This document shows positions 46,213-55,385 of a stretch of 64,000 nucleotides of DNA, piece by piece. Source of the DNA: Mesorhizobium onobrychidis (GTDB taxonomy: Bacteria > Pseudomonadota > Alphaproteobacteria > Rhizobiales > Rhizobiaceae); the NCBI RefSeq assembly GCF_024707545.1, contig NZ_CP062229.1, positions 2,647,501-2,711,500 on the forward strand, given 5' to 3'. The notes under the pieces are model-generated. The model saw only the letters and a program-made list of their open reading frames with translations. It did no database searches and had not been told where the DNA came from. Within the stretch, counting starts at the first letter, position 1. Each line of letters begins with the position of its first letter. The translations under genes were made by a program, and so were the position numbers.

Positions 46213-47235
46213 ATGACATCAGGCGCTGCAGCTCTGTGCCTCGGGCATGGCGGCTCGGACGGGTTTACAGTTCGTCAATTTACAAGGCGAAGGCCGGCGG
46301 CAGATGAAATCGAAGTCGCCGTGACCGCCGCTTCGGTCAACCCGATCGATGTGCGCCGCTCCGAGGGCTACGGCAGGAGGCTGCTATCGCTGATCGGAGC
46401 CGGCAGGTTTCCGCTAGTGCTCGGCAACGATCTTGCGGGTACGGTTACTGCGGTGGGCTCCCGTGTGGCGACTTTCAAGATCGGCGATCGAGTCTATGGA
46501 GCAAAGCCTGCTTCAACCGCGGGGACTCACGCCAGCCATGTGCTGGTCAAGGCTATCCACGTGCTGGCGGTTCCTGAAGGCCTTGACCTTCACCCGCTCG
46601 CGGCAATCCCCTACAGCTTCACGACAATGTGGCTCGCTGTACGCGAAGCGGGTCTTAACCGGGAGAACGCCGCCGGAACGAACGTGCTGGTCCACGGTGC
46701 CGCCGGCGGACTGGGGACGTTGGCAACGCAGATGCTCTCCGTATGGGGCGCGAGAGTTACGGCGATTGCCGGGGAGTCAAACAGCAAGGCGTGTCTCGAG
46801 GCGGGTGCCACCGAAGTGGTCGAGCGAACAGACAAGCAGTTCGTCTCCCTGTCGCGCTCTTTCGACGCAACTCTCAACTTCGCCACCTGGGAAGACGATC
46901 TCGCGTTGCTTGGCTGTCTGCGCGTCGGTGCGCTCGGTCACGCAACCACCGTGCACCCAATGTTAGGGAATTTCGACCGGCTTGGCTGGCTGCGCGGTAT
47001 GCTAAAGACAATCTCGCAAAAGAAGCATCACCGACGCGCGCTGCCGAAGGGCGCCAGCAATTACGCATGGGTCCTCTTCAAGCCGGACAAGGCAGCACTG
47101 GATGATTTGCGCCAGGTCGTCGAACACAACCATGTCAGCCTGCCGATCGGGCTGTGCAAGCCGCTCGCCGCAGCAGGCGTGGCCTTCGACCACGTCAGGA
47201 AAAGACAGCCGGGGCGCGTGCTGCTGCTGCCCTGA
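46213..47235 (+). CDS. Medium-chain (quinone-oxidoreductase-type) dehydrogenase
   Basis: About 340 residues of the MDR superfamily. An N-terminal GroES-like domain (VTAASVNPIDVRRSEGYG, PLVLGNDLAGTVTAVG) is followed by an NADPH-binding Rossmann domain (VLVHGAAGGLGTLATQML). The zinc-ligand cysteine and histidine of alcohol dehydrogenases are absent, so it is of the zinc-free quinone or enone reductase type. Start 46213 follows GGGAGG. Substrate unknown. Operator site 3 links it to the TetR regulon. Confidence 0.83.
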   Translation: MTSGAAALCLGHGGSDGFTVRQFTRRRPAADEIEVAVTAASVNPIDVRRSEGYGRRLLSLIGAGRFPLVLGNDLAGTVTAVGSRVATFKIGDRVYGAKPASTAGTHASHVLVKAIHVLAVPEGLDLHPLAAIPYSFTTMWLAVREAGLNRENAAGTNVLVHGAAGGLGTLATQMLSVWGARVTAIAGESNSKACLEAGATEVVERTDKQFVSLSRSFDATLNFATWEDDLALLGCLRVGALGHATTVHPMLGNFDRLGWLRGMLKTISQKKHHRRALPKGASNYAWVLFKPDKAALDDLRQVVEHNHVSLPIGLCKPLAAAGVAFDHVRKRQPGRVLLLP

Positions 47236-47344
47236 CACCACAGTCGAGACGTTGCGACGAGCGCGAAGGGGCGCACCTCAGGCTTTCATAAGGTGCGTTG
47301 TCCATCAAAACATGCGTCAGGCCGACATGCTTTTCCAACGCTTG

Positions 47345-47938
47345 TCAGCGCTGACTGAGGCCGAGAGCTCGAAGCGTCGCGTCGAGCGCCTGGCTGGTCG
47401 TTTCGGGCCGGGGACCTCGCGCAACAATTCCGCGCGTCACCTCCAGCCATATTCCAATTGCGATGTCGGCTGCCAACTCTACGTCGCGCACGCTCACCCG
47501 GCCCTGGGCAATCGCTTCCTCGATGTCCGCCTTGAGATTCGCGCGGACTCCCATGCCGAACTCAATGGGTGATTGCGAACTCTGAATGACAAGGCGGGCC
47601 CAGTCCGTATCCGCGCTCGCTCTCTCCAGGAATTTCATGAACGCGAAAGAGAGGCGCTCAATCGGGTCCCGCCGCTCGAGCCTGGCAGGCGACAGCAGCT
47701 CATCAAAGCTCTGACTGAGCCCGGCCCCAACCGCTGCCGCCAGATCTCCGATGCTCTTGAAGTGGTAGTAGAAGGTCCCCTTGGCAACGCCCGCAGCCTC
47801 AACGACAGCATCCACCGTGATCGCCTCGTGCGTACGCCCTCCAAGGAGCGTCGCCCCTGCCTCCACGATCTGCGCACGCGTTCGCGCCCGCTTCTCACGC
47901 CCGATCTCCGCCCTGCGCGCCAAATCGACTTTTGCCAT
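47345..47938 (-). CDS. TetR family regulator (paralogue 2)
   Basis: A 197-residue TetR protein with the same N-terminal signature as paralogue 1 (RRAEIGREKRARTRAQIV; ITVDAVVEAAGVAKGTFYYHF). It lies divergent from the patatin operon, with operator site 4 in the 152-base gap, the usual layout for a local autoregulated repressor. Its ligand domain contains a long stretch (LSFAFMKFLERASADTDW) with no recognised ligand motif. Confidence 0.87.
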   Translation of the reverse strand: MAKVDLARRAEIGREKRARTRAQIVEAGATLLGGRTHEAITVDAVVEAAGVAKGTFYYHFKSIGDLAAAVGAGLSQSFDELLSPARLERRDPIERLSFAFMKFLERASADTDWARLVIQSSQSPIEFGMGVRANLKADIEEAIAQGRVSVRDVELAADIAIGIWLEVTRGIVARGPRPETTSQALDATLRALGLSQR

Positions 47939-47949
47939 TCGTCATGCCT

Positions 47950-48004
47950 TTTTTGCATTGCACCATTATGCAACTCTCATATTGACGATATAGTCGTTTT
48001 GACA
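47950..48004 (+). promoter_or_regulatory. Shared TetR-type promoter/operator, site 4, with upstream extension
   Basis: TTTTTTGCATTGCACCATT, then TCATATTGACGATATAGTC and GTTTTGAC. The first part is nearly the same as at site 5, so the two promoters are paralogous over about 65 bases. It serves the patatin operon and probably tetR paralogue 2. Confidence 0.68.
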
Positions 48005-48090
48005 TACTAGTGCAAATTGAAATTGAAACCGGTCCCCATGCGGACGGCGAAGGGCCGCGAGGTCACGCTCGGTGAGAAGGAAAGCATTCG

Positions 48091-49263
48091 ATGAACTTTC
48101 AGCCCCAGAAGGATTTCCGAACGGCGGAACGGCGTCTGCCCTTCGAATGCATTGCGCTGGTGTTGCAAGGAGGCGGTGCGCTCGGAGCCTACCAGGCCGG
48201 CGTCTACGAAGCCCTTGCGGAAGCTGACATTCATCCAGATTGGGTTGCCGGAGTCTCCATTGGCGCCATCAACTCTGCGATCATCGCTGGAAACGAGCCG
48301 GCCGAACGGGTTGAGAAACTGCGGACCTTCTGGCGGGAGATCACTGCCAATCCACTTCTCGACTGGACTGCCGCCGCAGACGCTCTCGCTCCGAAGGGCA
48401 ATCTGCCGCGTGCGCTCTTCAATCAATTCAGTGCAGCCTGCGCGCTCGTCGCCGGGGCCCCAGGCTTCTTCAGCCTGCGACAGCCCGTTCCCTGGTTGTA
48501 CCCGAATGGCTCAATTGAAAGCACGAGCTTCTACGACACCAACCGCCTCAAGAGCACTCTGGAGCGGCTTGTGGACTTCGACCGGATCAACGCGGGCGGG
48601 ATGCGTTTCAGTGTCGGCGCCGTGAACGTGCGGACAGGAAATCTCGTCTACTTCGACAATGAGACGCATACGATCCGGCCCGAGCATGTGATGGCCAGCG
48701 GCTCGCTTCCGCCCGGTTTCCCTGCGGTCGAGATCGAGGGCGAGTTCTACTGGGACGGCGGCCTCGTTTCCAACACGCCGTTGCAGTGGGTCGTCGAGCA
48801 CGGGACGCGGCAGGACACGATTGCCTTCCAGGTCGACCTCTGGAGCGAGCGCGGCGAGCTTCCCCGAAATCTGGCCGACGTCGCGGCACGGCAAAAGGAA
48901 ATCCAGTATTCGAGCCGAACGCGCGCCCATACCGATCAGTTCAAGCAGTACCAGCGCGCCCGACACACGCTCGCGAACCTTCTGGCAAAACTGCCCGCGG
49001 ACCTTTTGGGTAGCGAGGAGGCGAGAACGCTGAGCTCAATTGCGGACCACAAGGTCTACAAGCTGGTCCATCTGATCTACGGCTCGAAGCAGTATGAAAC
49101 CCACTCGAAGGACTACGAATTCTCGCGGCTGTCCATGGAAGAGCATTGGCGGGCTGGTTACTTCGACGCTTTGCGCACTTTGCGCCATCCAAAGGCGCTC
49201 CGTCGGCCGGACAATCAGGACGGGGTTAGCACCTATGACCTTGCTGCCGACGGGCAGGAATAG
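48091..49263 (+). CDS. Patatin-like phospholipase with DUF3734 tail
   Basis: A 390-residue hydrolase with oxyanion loop LQGGGALGAYQAG, nucleophile motif GVSIGAINSA, and catalytic Asp in YWDGGLVSNTPL. The C-terminal part after about residue 280 matches the DUF3734 extension (YSSRTRAHTDQFKQYQRARH). Such genes commonly accompany acetoacetate decarboxylase and 3-hydroxybutyrate dehydrogenase and may act on PHB granules or membrane lipids. Start 48091 has AAGGAAAG upstream. First gene of the operon under site 4. Confidence 0.88.
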   Translation: MNFQPQKDFRTAERRLPFECIALVLQGGGALGAYQAGVYEALAEADIHPDWVAGVSIGAINSAIIAGNEPAERVEKLRTFWREITANPLLDWTAAADALAPKGNLPRALFNQFSAACALVAGAPGFFSLRQPVPWLYPNGSIESTSFYDTNRLKSTLERLVDFDRINAGGMRFSVGAVNVRTGNLVYFDNETHTIRPEHVMASGSLPPGFPAVEIEGEFYWDGGLVSNTPLQWVVEHGTRQDTIAFQVDLWSERGELPRNLADVAARQKEIQYSSRTRAHTDQFKQYQRARHTLANLLAKLPADLLGSEEARTLSSIADHKVYKLVHLIYGSKQYETHSKDYEFSRLSMEEHWRAGYFDALRTLRHPKALRRPDNQDGVSTYDLAADGQE

Positions 49264-49365
49264 AGGTCAGTCACCGCAAAAAGACTGACGTCCCCGTCGC
49301 GGGGCCACCCTGGTCCTTCTGAACGCAAAGCGAACCGCTTGATCCAGCCCAAAGGAATTTCAGAC

Positions 49366-50151
49366 ATGCAGCAAGACACCGTCCGGGCGAGCGCTTTCGC
49401 CATGCCCCTGACCAGCCCGGCCTATCCGGCCGGTCCGTATCGCTTCCGAAATCGGGAGTATCTGATCATCACCTATCGCACCGATCCGCAGAAACTGCGC
49501 GACCTCGTGCCGGAGCCGCTTCAGGTGCGCGAAGCTCTCGTGAAATTCGAGTTCATTCGCATGCCGGACTCGACCGGCTTCGGCGACTACACGGAAAGCG
49601 GGCAAGTCATCCCGGTCACGTTCCGCGGACGCAAGGGCAGCTACACCCATTGCATGTTTCTCAACGACCATCCGCCGATTGCCGGCGGGCGCGAGCTGTG
49701 GGGCTTTCCCAAGAAGCTCGCAAGTCCGACTCTTCGGACCGAAACCGACACTCTGGTGGGCACGCTCGACTACGGCCCGGTCCGCGTCGCGACTGGTACC
49801 ATGGGCTACAAGCACCGAGCCGCGGACCTCGCGAGCGTAAAGGCCTCGCTCGCCGAACCGAACTTCCTCCTCAAAATCATTCCGCATGTCGACGGCACGC
49901 CGCGCATCTGCGAGCTCGTGGAATATCACTTGGAGGAAGTCGAGCTCAGAGGTGCGTGGACTGGTCCGGCAGCCCTGAACCTTTGGTCCCACGCCCTGGC
50001 CCCAGTCGCCGAGCTGCCGGTGCTGGAAGTCGTTTCGGCGGTTCACATCGTCGCCGATCTCACGCTCGCGCTCGGGAAGGTCGTCCACGACTACCTCGCG
50101 GAAGTCGAGCCTCACTATCGGAAAGGAAGAACCCATGCATTCGCAGAATGA
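49366..50151 (+). CDS. Acetoacetate decarboxylase family protein
   Basis: A 261-residue ADC-family enzyme with the catalytic lysine segment [12 protein letters not shown], preceded by [11 protein letters not shown]. Acetoacetate decarboxylase turns acetoacetate into acetone and CO2 through a Schiff base. Start 49366 follows AAAGGAA. The 3' end overlaps bdhA by 17 bases, so the two are coupled. An oligomeric enzyme of this length is typical. Confidence 0.88.
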   Translation: MQQDTVRASAFAMPLTSPAYPAGPYRFRNREYLIITYRTDPQKLRDLVPEPLQVREALVKFEFIRMPDSTGFGDYTESGQVIPVTFRGRKGSYTHCMFLNDHPPIAGGRELWGFPKKLASPTLRTETDTLVGTLDYGPVRVATGTMGYKHRAADLASVKASLAEPNFLLKIIPHVDGTPRICELVEYHLEEVELRGAWTGPAALNLWSHALAPVAELPVLEVVSAVHIVADLTLALGKVVHDYLAEVEPHYRKGRTHAFAE

Positions 50152-50962
50152 AATTTCATCTTACAAGCACGCTAGCGGGGGTGGCCGGGTTCTCGACAAG
50201 GTGGCGATGATCACCGGAGCCGCGAGCGGCATCGGCAAAGAGATTGCGCTCATATTCGCTCGCGAGGGGGCAAGAGTGGTCATTGCGGATCTTGATCACA
50301 GCGCGGCGCAAAAGGCCGCGTCCGAGATCGATCCGATGGGCAAACGTGCGGTCGGGGTTGGCATGGATGTCAGCAACGAGGAGCAGGTGGAAAGCGGAAT
50401 GGCGCAGGCGATCGAAACCTTCGGGCGCCTCGACATCCTGGTCAGCAACGCCGGCGTCCAGATCGTGGCGCCGCTTGTCGAGTTCGAGTTCGAGAAATGG
50501 AAGAAGTTGCTTTCCATCCATTTGGACGGAGCCTTCCTGACCACCCGTGCCGCCTTGCGGCAGATGTACAGGCAGAAGGGCGGCAGCATCATCTACATGG
50601 GATCCGTGCACTCCAAGGAGGCGTCACCGCTCAAGGCGCCCTACGTCACCGCCAAACATGGCCTCGTTGGCCTTGCGAAGGTCGTGGCCAAGGAAGGTGC
50701 CGCGCACGGCGTGCGCGCCAACGTGATCTGCCCCGGCTTCGTGCGCACGCCGCTGGTCGACAAACAGATCCCGGAGCAGGCACGCGAGCTTGGGATCTCC
50801 GAGGCGGACGTGATCAAGACCATGATGCTGAAAGAGACGGTCGACGGCGAGTTCACGACCGTCCAGGACGTTGCGGAAGCAGCGCTGTTCCTGGCAGCCT
50901 TCCCATCGAACGCGCTGACTGGCCAGTCGATGGTGGTCAGCCATGGATGGTTCATGCAGTAG
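50135..50962 (+). CDS. bdhA: 3-Hydroxybutyrate dehydrogenase (SDR)
   Basis: A 275-residue short-chain dehydrogenase with cofactor motif [13 protein letters not shown], the NAG motif [10 protein letters not shown], and the YxxxK catalytic pair in [12 protein letters not shown]. The C-terminal residues [12 protein letters not shown] match bacterial BdhA. It interconverts 3-hydroxybutyrate and acetoacetate with NAD+. With the upstream decarboxylase it would drain 3-hydroxybutyrate to acetone. Start 50135 has GGAAG upstream. Confidence 0.88.
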   Translation: MHSQNEISSYKHASGGGRVLDKVAMITGAASGIGKEIALIFAREGARVVIADLDHSAAQKAASEIDPMGKRAVGVGMDVSNEEQVESGMAQAIETFGRLDILVSNAGVQIVAPLVEFEFEKWKKLLSIHLDGAFLTTRAALRQMYRQKGGSIIYMGSVHSKEASPLKAPYVTAKHGLVGLAKVVAKEGAAHGVRANVICPGFVRTPLVDKQIPEQARELGISEADVIKTMMLKETVDGEFTTVQDVAEAALFLAAFPSNALTGQSMVVSHGWFMQ

Positions 50963-51038
50963 CGGGTTCGGAGACGCGCGTCTTATCGCGCGCGATCTCC
51001 CTCCTTCTGTAGGATCAATCTTAGCTACTGGTCATCCC

Positions 51039-51093
51039 TTTTTTGCATTGCACGATTGCACAATTCTCATATTGACCATATAGTCGATTTGAC
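51039..51093 (+). promoter_or_regulatory. Shared TetR-type promoter/operator, site 5, with upstream extension
   Basis: TTTTTTGCATTGCACGATT, then TCATATTGACCATATAGTC and GATTTGAC, with TATAAG as -10 about 17 bases after TTGACC. Nearly identical to site 4. It lies about 100 bases upstream of the RND pump 2 adaptor gene. Confidence 0.7.
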
Positions 51094-51193
51094 GTATAAG
51101 TTCAAAATGAGATCGAGCCTCGGCCGCTAGGCCGGAGTTCCTTCATCAATCATCAGTTCCCTGCAACCTCGATCCTTTCGAGCGGAGGCTTTC

Positions 51194-52276
51194 ATGCGCC
51201 TATCGTACGGCAAATTCCTTTGTGTCTGTCTCGCCGGCCTTTGTCTTGCCGGCTGTTCCGAAGAGGAGAAGGCAGCATTAGCAGCACCGCGGCAGGCGCG
51301 GGCAGTGGTGGTGACGCCTCACAAGCTCGCCACGGTGGCGGAGGGCGCCGGTCGCGTCCAGTCGCGTTATGTCAGCGAGGTCGGCTTCGAGGTCGGCGGC
51401 CGAGTCATCTCGCGCGATGTCGACATAGGCGCCATCGTCAAGAAAGGTCAGAAGCTCGCTGAGCTCAGTGCCGTCGATTACCGCAACAAGGTGACCGCCG
51501 CAGAGGCGGATCTCACGGCGGCCAAGGCCGCACTCGTACAGGCCGTGGCCCAGGAGGAACGCTTCCGCATTCTGCTCGGCAAGGGCTTTGCCACACGTTC
51601 GCAGTACGATGAGGCGCTGAAGTCGTTGCAGAGCGCACAAGCTGCCGTCAAGGCGGCCGAAGCCAATCTCCGGATCGTTGAAAACCAGCTCGGCTACACG
51701 CAGCTGCTTGCGCCCGACGACGGAATCGTGACGGCGGCTGGCGCGGACCCTGGTCAGGTCGTGGCCGCGGGCCAGATGGTCGTCGAGATCTCCCGCAATG
51801 ACGCGCGCGAGGCGGTCTTCGCTGTTGCCGGCGAAGACATCGCCGGGGCAGAGCTCGGCATGGCGGTGAACGTTTCGATCCAGGGCCGGCCGGACATTGC
51901 GGTCACCGGCACAATTCGCGAGATTTCCCCCGAGGCCGACAGCACGACCGGCACCTATCAGGTGAAGGTGGCGCTGGCTTCGCCGCCGCCAGAGATGCGG
52001 CTGGGCGCAGTCGTCGTAGGTCGCGTCGAAAGCGAAGAGGGCCAGGAGGTCACCACGCTACCCCCGACCGCGCTGCTGCAGTCCGGAGACGAGCCGCAGG
52101 TCTGGGTGATTGGCGGTGACGGCAAGGTGCAGCGCCGGAACGTCCAGCTGCTTCAATTCGATACAGACTCCATCGTCGTCAGCCACGGGCTGTCGGCAGG
52201 AGAGAAGGTCGTGACCGCCGGCGTTAATTCGCTGGCAGACGGTGAGTTGGTGAACGCTGAGACGGAGGTCGAGTGA
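51194..52276 (+). CDS. RND membrane-fusion lipoprotein, pump 2
   Basis: A 360-residue adaptor with lipobox CLAGLCLAGC, so it is probably lipid-anchored, unlike the adaptor of pump 1. Lipoyl half-motifs flank an alpha-hairpin (VGGRVISRDVDIGAIVKKGQ; LLAPDDGIVTAAGADPGQVV). Start 51194 has GGAGG upstream. It overlaps the permease start by one base. Confidence 0.9.
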   Translation: MRLSYGKFLCVCLAGLCLAGCSEEEKAALAAPRQARAVVVTPHKLATVAEGAGRVQSRYVSEVGFEVGGRVISRDVDIGAIVKKGQKLAELSAVDYRNKVTAAEADLTAAKAALVQAVAQEERFRILLGKGFATRSQYDEALKSLQSAQAAVKAAEANLRIVENQLGYTQLLAPDDGIVTAAGADPGQVVAAGQMVVEISRNDAREAVFAVAGEDIAGAELGMAVNVSIQGRPDIAVTGTIREISPEADSTTGTYQVKVALASPPPEMRLGAVVVGRVESEEGQEVTTLPPTALLQSGDEPQVWVIGGDGKVQRRNVQLLQFDTDSIVVSHGLSAGEKVVTAGVNSLADGELVNAETEVE

Positions 52277-55200
52277 TGACACGCTTCAATCTTTCGGAAT
52301 GGGCCGTCCACAACCGGGCCATCGTAGTATTCCTCATGCTCGTCTGCGTCATCGGCGGCATCAGCGCTTACGAGAGGCTCGGCCGGCAGGAGGATCCGGA
52401 TTTCACCGTGCAAACCATGGTGGTCCAGGCGGTTTGGCCCGGGGCCACCGCGGCCGATATGCTCACACAGGTGACCGACAGGCTCGAGAAGAAGCTCGAG
52501 GAGACTCCCCAGCTCGATTACATCAAGAGCTACACCAAACCCGGCCAGGCGACCATTTTCGTTTACCTCAAGGAGTCGACGCCCAAGCGCGAGCTCGACG
52601 ACATCTGGTACCAGGTCCGCAAGAAGGTCAGTGACGTCCAGGCGACGCTTCCCCCTGGCGTGGTCGGCCCCTTCTTCAACGACGAGTTTGGCGACGTTTT
52701 CGGCATCATCTACGGGATCACCTTCGACGGCTTCACGCCTCGCGAGGCGCGCGACTTCGCCGAGACGGCGCGGACCGAGTTCCTGCGTTCGTCCGATGTC
52801 GGCAAGGTCGAGATTTTTGGCGACCAGGACGAAAAGGTCTATCTCAGCTTCTCACCCCAGAAGCTCGCCAATCTTAAGCTCAGCCTCGACGAAGTGCTGA
52901 CGGCGATCGCGCGGCAGAACGCGGTTGTGCCCTCCGGCGTCATCAATACGCCGCACGAGAACATGCTTGTCGACGTTACCGGCTCCCTCCTGAAGCCCGA
53001 GAGCGTTGCCGGCCTCAATCTCTGGATCGATGGGCGCTTCTACAAACTCACCGACATCGCCAAGGTTCAGCGCGGCTACAGTGACCCGCCCACGAAGATG
53101 TTCCGCGTCAACGGCAAGCCGGCCATCGGTATCGGCGTGAACATGCGCGAGGGCGGCAACAACCTGGACTTTGGCGAAGGCCTGCACGAGGCGGCCGGGC
53201 GCCTGATGCAGCGCTTCCCCGTCGGCATTGAGCTCAACCTGGTTTCGGACCAGCCCGAGGTCGTGCGCGAAGCTATCGGTGAATTCACCAAGGCGCTGTT
53301 CGAGGCGATCGTCATCGTGCTCGCTGTCAGCTTCCTCAGCCTCGGCTTCAGGGCCGGGCTCGTGGTCGCCTTGTCGATCCCGCTGGTGCTCGCCATCGTC
53401 TTTATCGCCATGGAAGCGATGGGCATCAGCCTGCAGCGCATCTCGCTCGGCGCGCTCATCATCGCGCTCGGCCTACTGGTGGATGATGCGATGATCACCA
53501 TCGAAATGATGATCTCGAAGATCGAGGAAGGCATGGAAAAAGTTAAGGCGGCTACATTCGCCTATACTTCTACCGCCTTCCCCATGTTATCGGGAACTCT
53601 GATCACGATCCTCGGCTTCCTGCCAATAGGCTTCGCCGACAACAACACCGGACAGTATACGTTTTCGCTGTTTGCCGTCATTGCGGTTGCGCTCGTGGCC
53701 TCCTGGTTCGTGGCCGTGATCTTCGCGCCGGTAATCGGGCTGTCCCTGCTGCCTTCTCACATGAAGGCGCATGGCACTCATGGGCCGGGCCGCTTCATGC
53801 GCGCTTTCATTGGCTTGCTCGGCTTCAGCATGCGGCACCGCTGGCTCACCATCGCCGCCTCGCTTGCCGCCTTCGGAGCCTCCCTCTTCGGCATGGGTTT
53901 CGTGCAGCAGCAGTTCTTCCCGGCGTCGAACCGGCCCGAGCTTGTGGTAACGATGACGCTGCCGAAGAATGCCTCGATCGCGGCGACCGAAACGGAGACG
54001 AAGCGGCTGGAAGAGACGCTTGCCAGCGACCCCGACATCGCCGGCTTCTCTTCCTATGTGGGCGGCGGCGCCATCCGCTTCTACCTGCCGCTCGACGTCC
54101 AGCTCGACAACGACTTCATGGCGGAGACCGTGGTCGTCGCGAAGGACCTCGAGGCGCGGGACCGCGTTCAGGCGAAGCTCGAGACGCTGTTTGCCGACAG
54201 CTTCCCGAACGTGAGGGCCCGCATCTCGCGCCTGGAGCTCGGGCCGCCGGTCGGCTGGCCGGTGCAATACCGGGTGAGCGCGCCGACGACCGACGACGCA
54301 AGGGACCACGCGGAGGAACTCGCAAAGGTCCTGCGGTCATCCGGCCTCGTGCGCAACGTCAACTACGACTGGGCCGAGAAGAGCAAGGAGCTGCGCATCG
54401 TCGTCGATCAGGATCGCGTGCGTCAGGCCGGCCTAAGCTCAGAACAGCTCGCCCAGGCGCTCGACCGCGTGCTCACCGGCTCGACAGTCACTCAGCTGCG
54501 CGACTCGATCTATCTGGTCGATGTCGTGGCCCGGGCCGAAAACAGCGAGCGCTCAAGCGTTGAGGCCTTACGCAATCTTCAGATCCCCACTCCGACAGGC
54601 GCCTCGGTGCCCCTGCGCGAACTTGCCGAGTTCCAGTATGATCTCGACGAGGGCTATGTCTGGCGTCGCGGCCGCCTGCCCACCATCACAGTCCAGGCGG
54701 AACCGTTGCCGGGGCTGCAGCCCGCCTCCGTTCACGAGCGACTCGCAGGCGCGATCGAAGAGTACACCAAGTCACTGCCGGCCGGCACGCTGCTAGAAAC
54801 CGGCGGCACGGTCGAGAAGAGCGGCCAAAGCAACGCCGCTCTGCTGGCCCAGTTTCCGCTGATGATCACGTTGATGCTGACCGTACTCATCGTTCAGCTC
54901 GGCAGCTTCCGCCAGATGGCGATGGTGATCAGCGTAGCGCCGCTCGGTCTCATCGGGGTCGCAATCGCGCTGCTGACCACGAGTACGCCCATGGGCTTCA
55001 TCGCCATCCTCGGGATCATCGCACTTGCAGGGATGATCATCCGCAACTCGGTGATCCTCGTCGATCAAATCGAGCATGAGCGGGCGCGTGGCATCGATTC
55101 CTGGAAGGCGGTGATCGACGCGACCACGCACAGGTTCCGGCCGATCATGCTGACCGCGGCTGCAGCCATCCTTGGCATGATCCCGATCATGCACGACGTG

Positions 55201-55371
55201 TTCTGGGGGCCGATGGCCTACGCCATTGTCGGCGGGCTCGCCGTCGCGACTGTACTGACGCTCGTCTTCCTCCCGGCCCTTTATGTCGCGGTCAACGGCA
55301 TTCGGGAAAAGCATGAACCGGCAGCAGCGCCTGACGTTCCGGCAATGCCCATTCTCGCCCCCCAGCATTGA
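52276..55371 (+). CDS. RND efflux permease, pump 2
   Basis: A 1031-residue RND antiporter with the proton-relay motif ALGLLVDDAMITIEMM and the conserved LAGMIIRNSVILVDQIEHE in the C-terminal half, plus ILGMIPIMHDVFWGPMAYAI near the end. Sequence differs clearly from pump 1 (for example GLGRQEDPDF-like N-terminus, YERLGRQEDPDFTV) and belongs to a different RND subgroup. Start 52276 overlaps the adaptor stop as TGATG, with GGAGG upstream. No outer-membrane factor is nearby. Confidence 0.93.
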   Translation: MTRFNLSEWAVHNRAIVVFLMLVCVIGGISAYERLGRQEDPDFTVQTMVVQAVWPGATAADMLTQVTDRLEKKLEETPQLDYIKSYTKPGQATIFVYLKESTPKRELDDIWYQVRKKVSDVQATLPPGVVGPFFNDEFGDVFGIIYGITFDGFTPREARDFAETARTEFLRSSDVGKVEIFGDQDEKVYLSFSPQKLANLKLSLDEVLTAIARQNAVVPSGVINTPHENMLVDVTGSLLKPESVAGLNLWIDGRFYKLTDIAKVQRGYSDPPTKMFRVNGKPAIGIGVNMREGGNNLDFGEGLHEAAGRLMQRFPVGIELNLVSDQPEVVREAIGEFTKALFEAIVIVLAVSFLSLGFRAGLVVALSIPLVLAIVFIAMEAMGISLQRISLGALIIALGLLVDDAMITIEMMISKIEEGMEKVKAATFAYTSTAFPMLSGTLITILGFLPIGFADNNTGQYTFSLFAVIAVALVASWFVAVIFAPVIGLSLLPSHMKAHGTHGPGRFMRAFIGLLGFSMRHRWLTIAASLAAFGASLFGMGFVQQQFFPASNRPELVVTMTLPKNASIAATETETKRLEETLASDPDIAGFSSYVGGGAIRFYLPLDVQLDNDFMAETVVVAKDLEARDRVQAKLETLFADSFPNVRARISRLELGPPVGWPVQYRVSAPTTDDARDHAEELAKVLRSSGLVRNVNYDWAEKSKELRIVVDQDRVRQAGLSSEQLAQALDRVLTGSTVTQLRDSIYLVDVVARAENSERSSVEALRNLQIPTPTGASVPLRELAEFQYDLDEGYVWRRGRLPTITVQAEPLPGLQPASVHERLAGAIEEYTKSLPAGTLLETGGTVEKSGQSNAALLAQFPLMITLMLTVLIVQLGSFRQMAMVISVAPLGLIGVAIALLTTSTPMGFIAILGIIALAGMIIRNSVILVDQIEHERARGIDSWKAVIDATTHRFRPIMLTAAAAILGMIPIMHDVFWGPMAYAIVGGLAVATVLTLVFLPALYVAVNGIREKHEPAAAPDVPAMPILAPQH

Positions 55372-55385
55372 GGAAGGGGCTTGCC

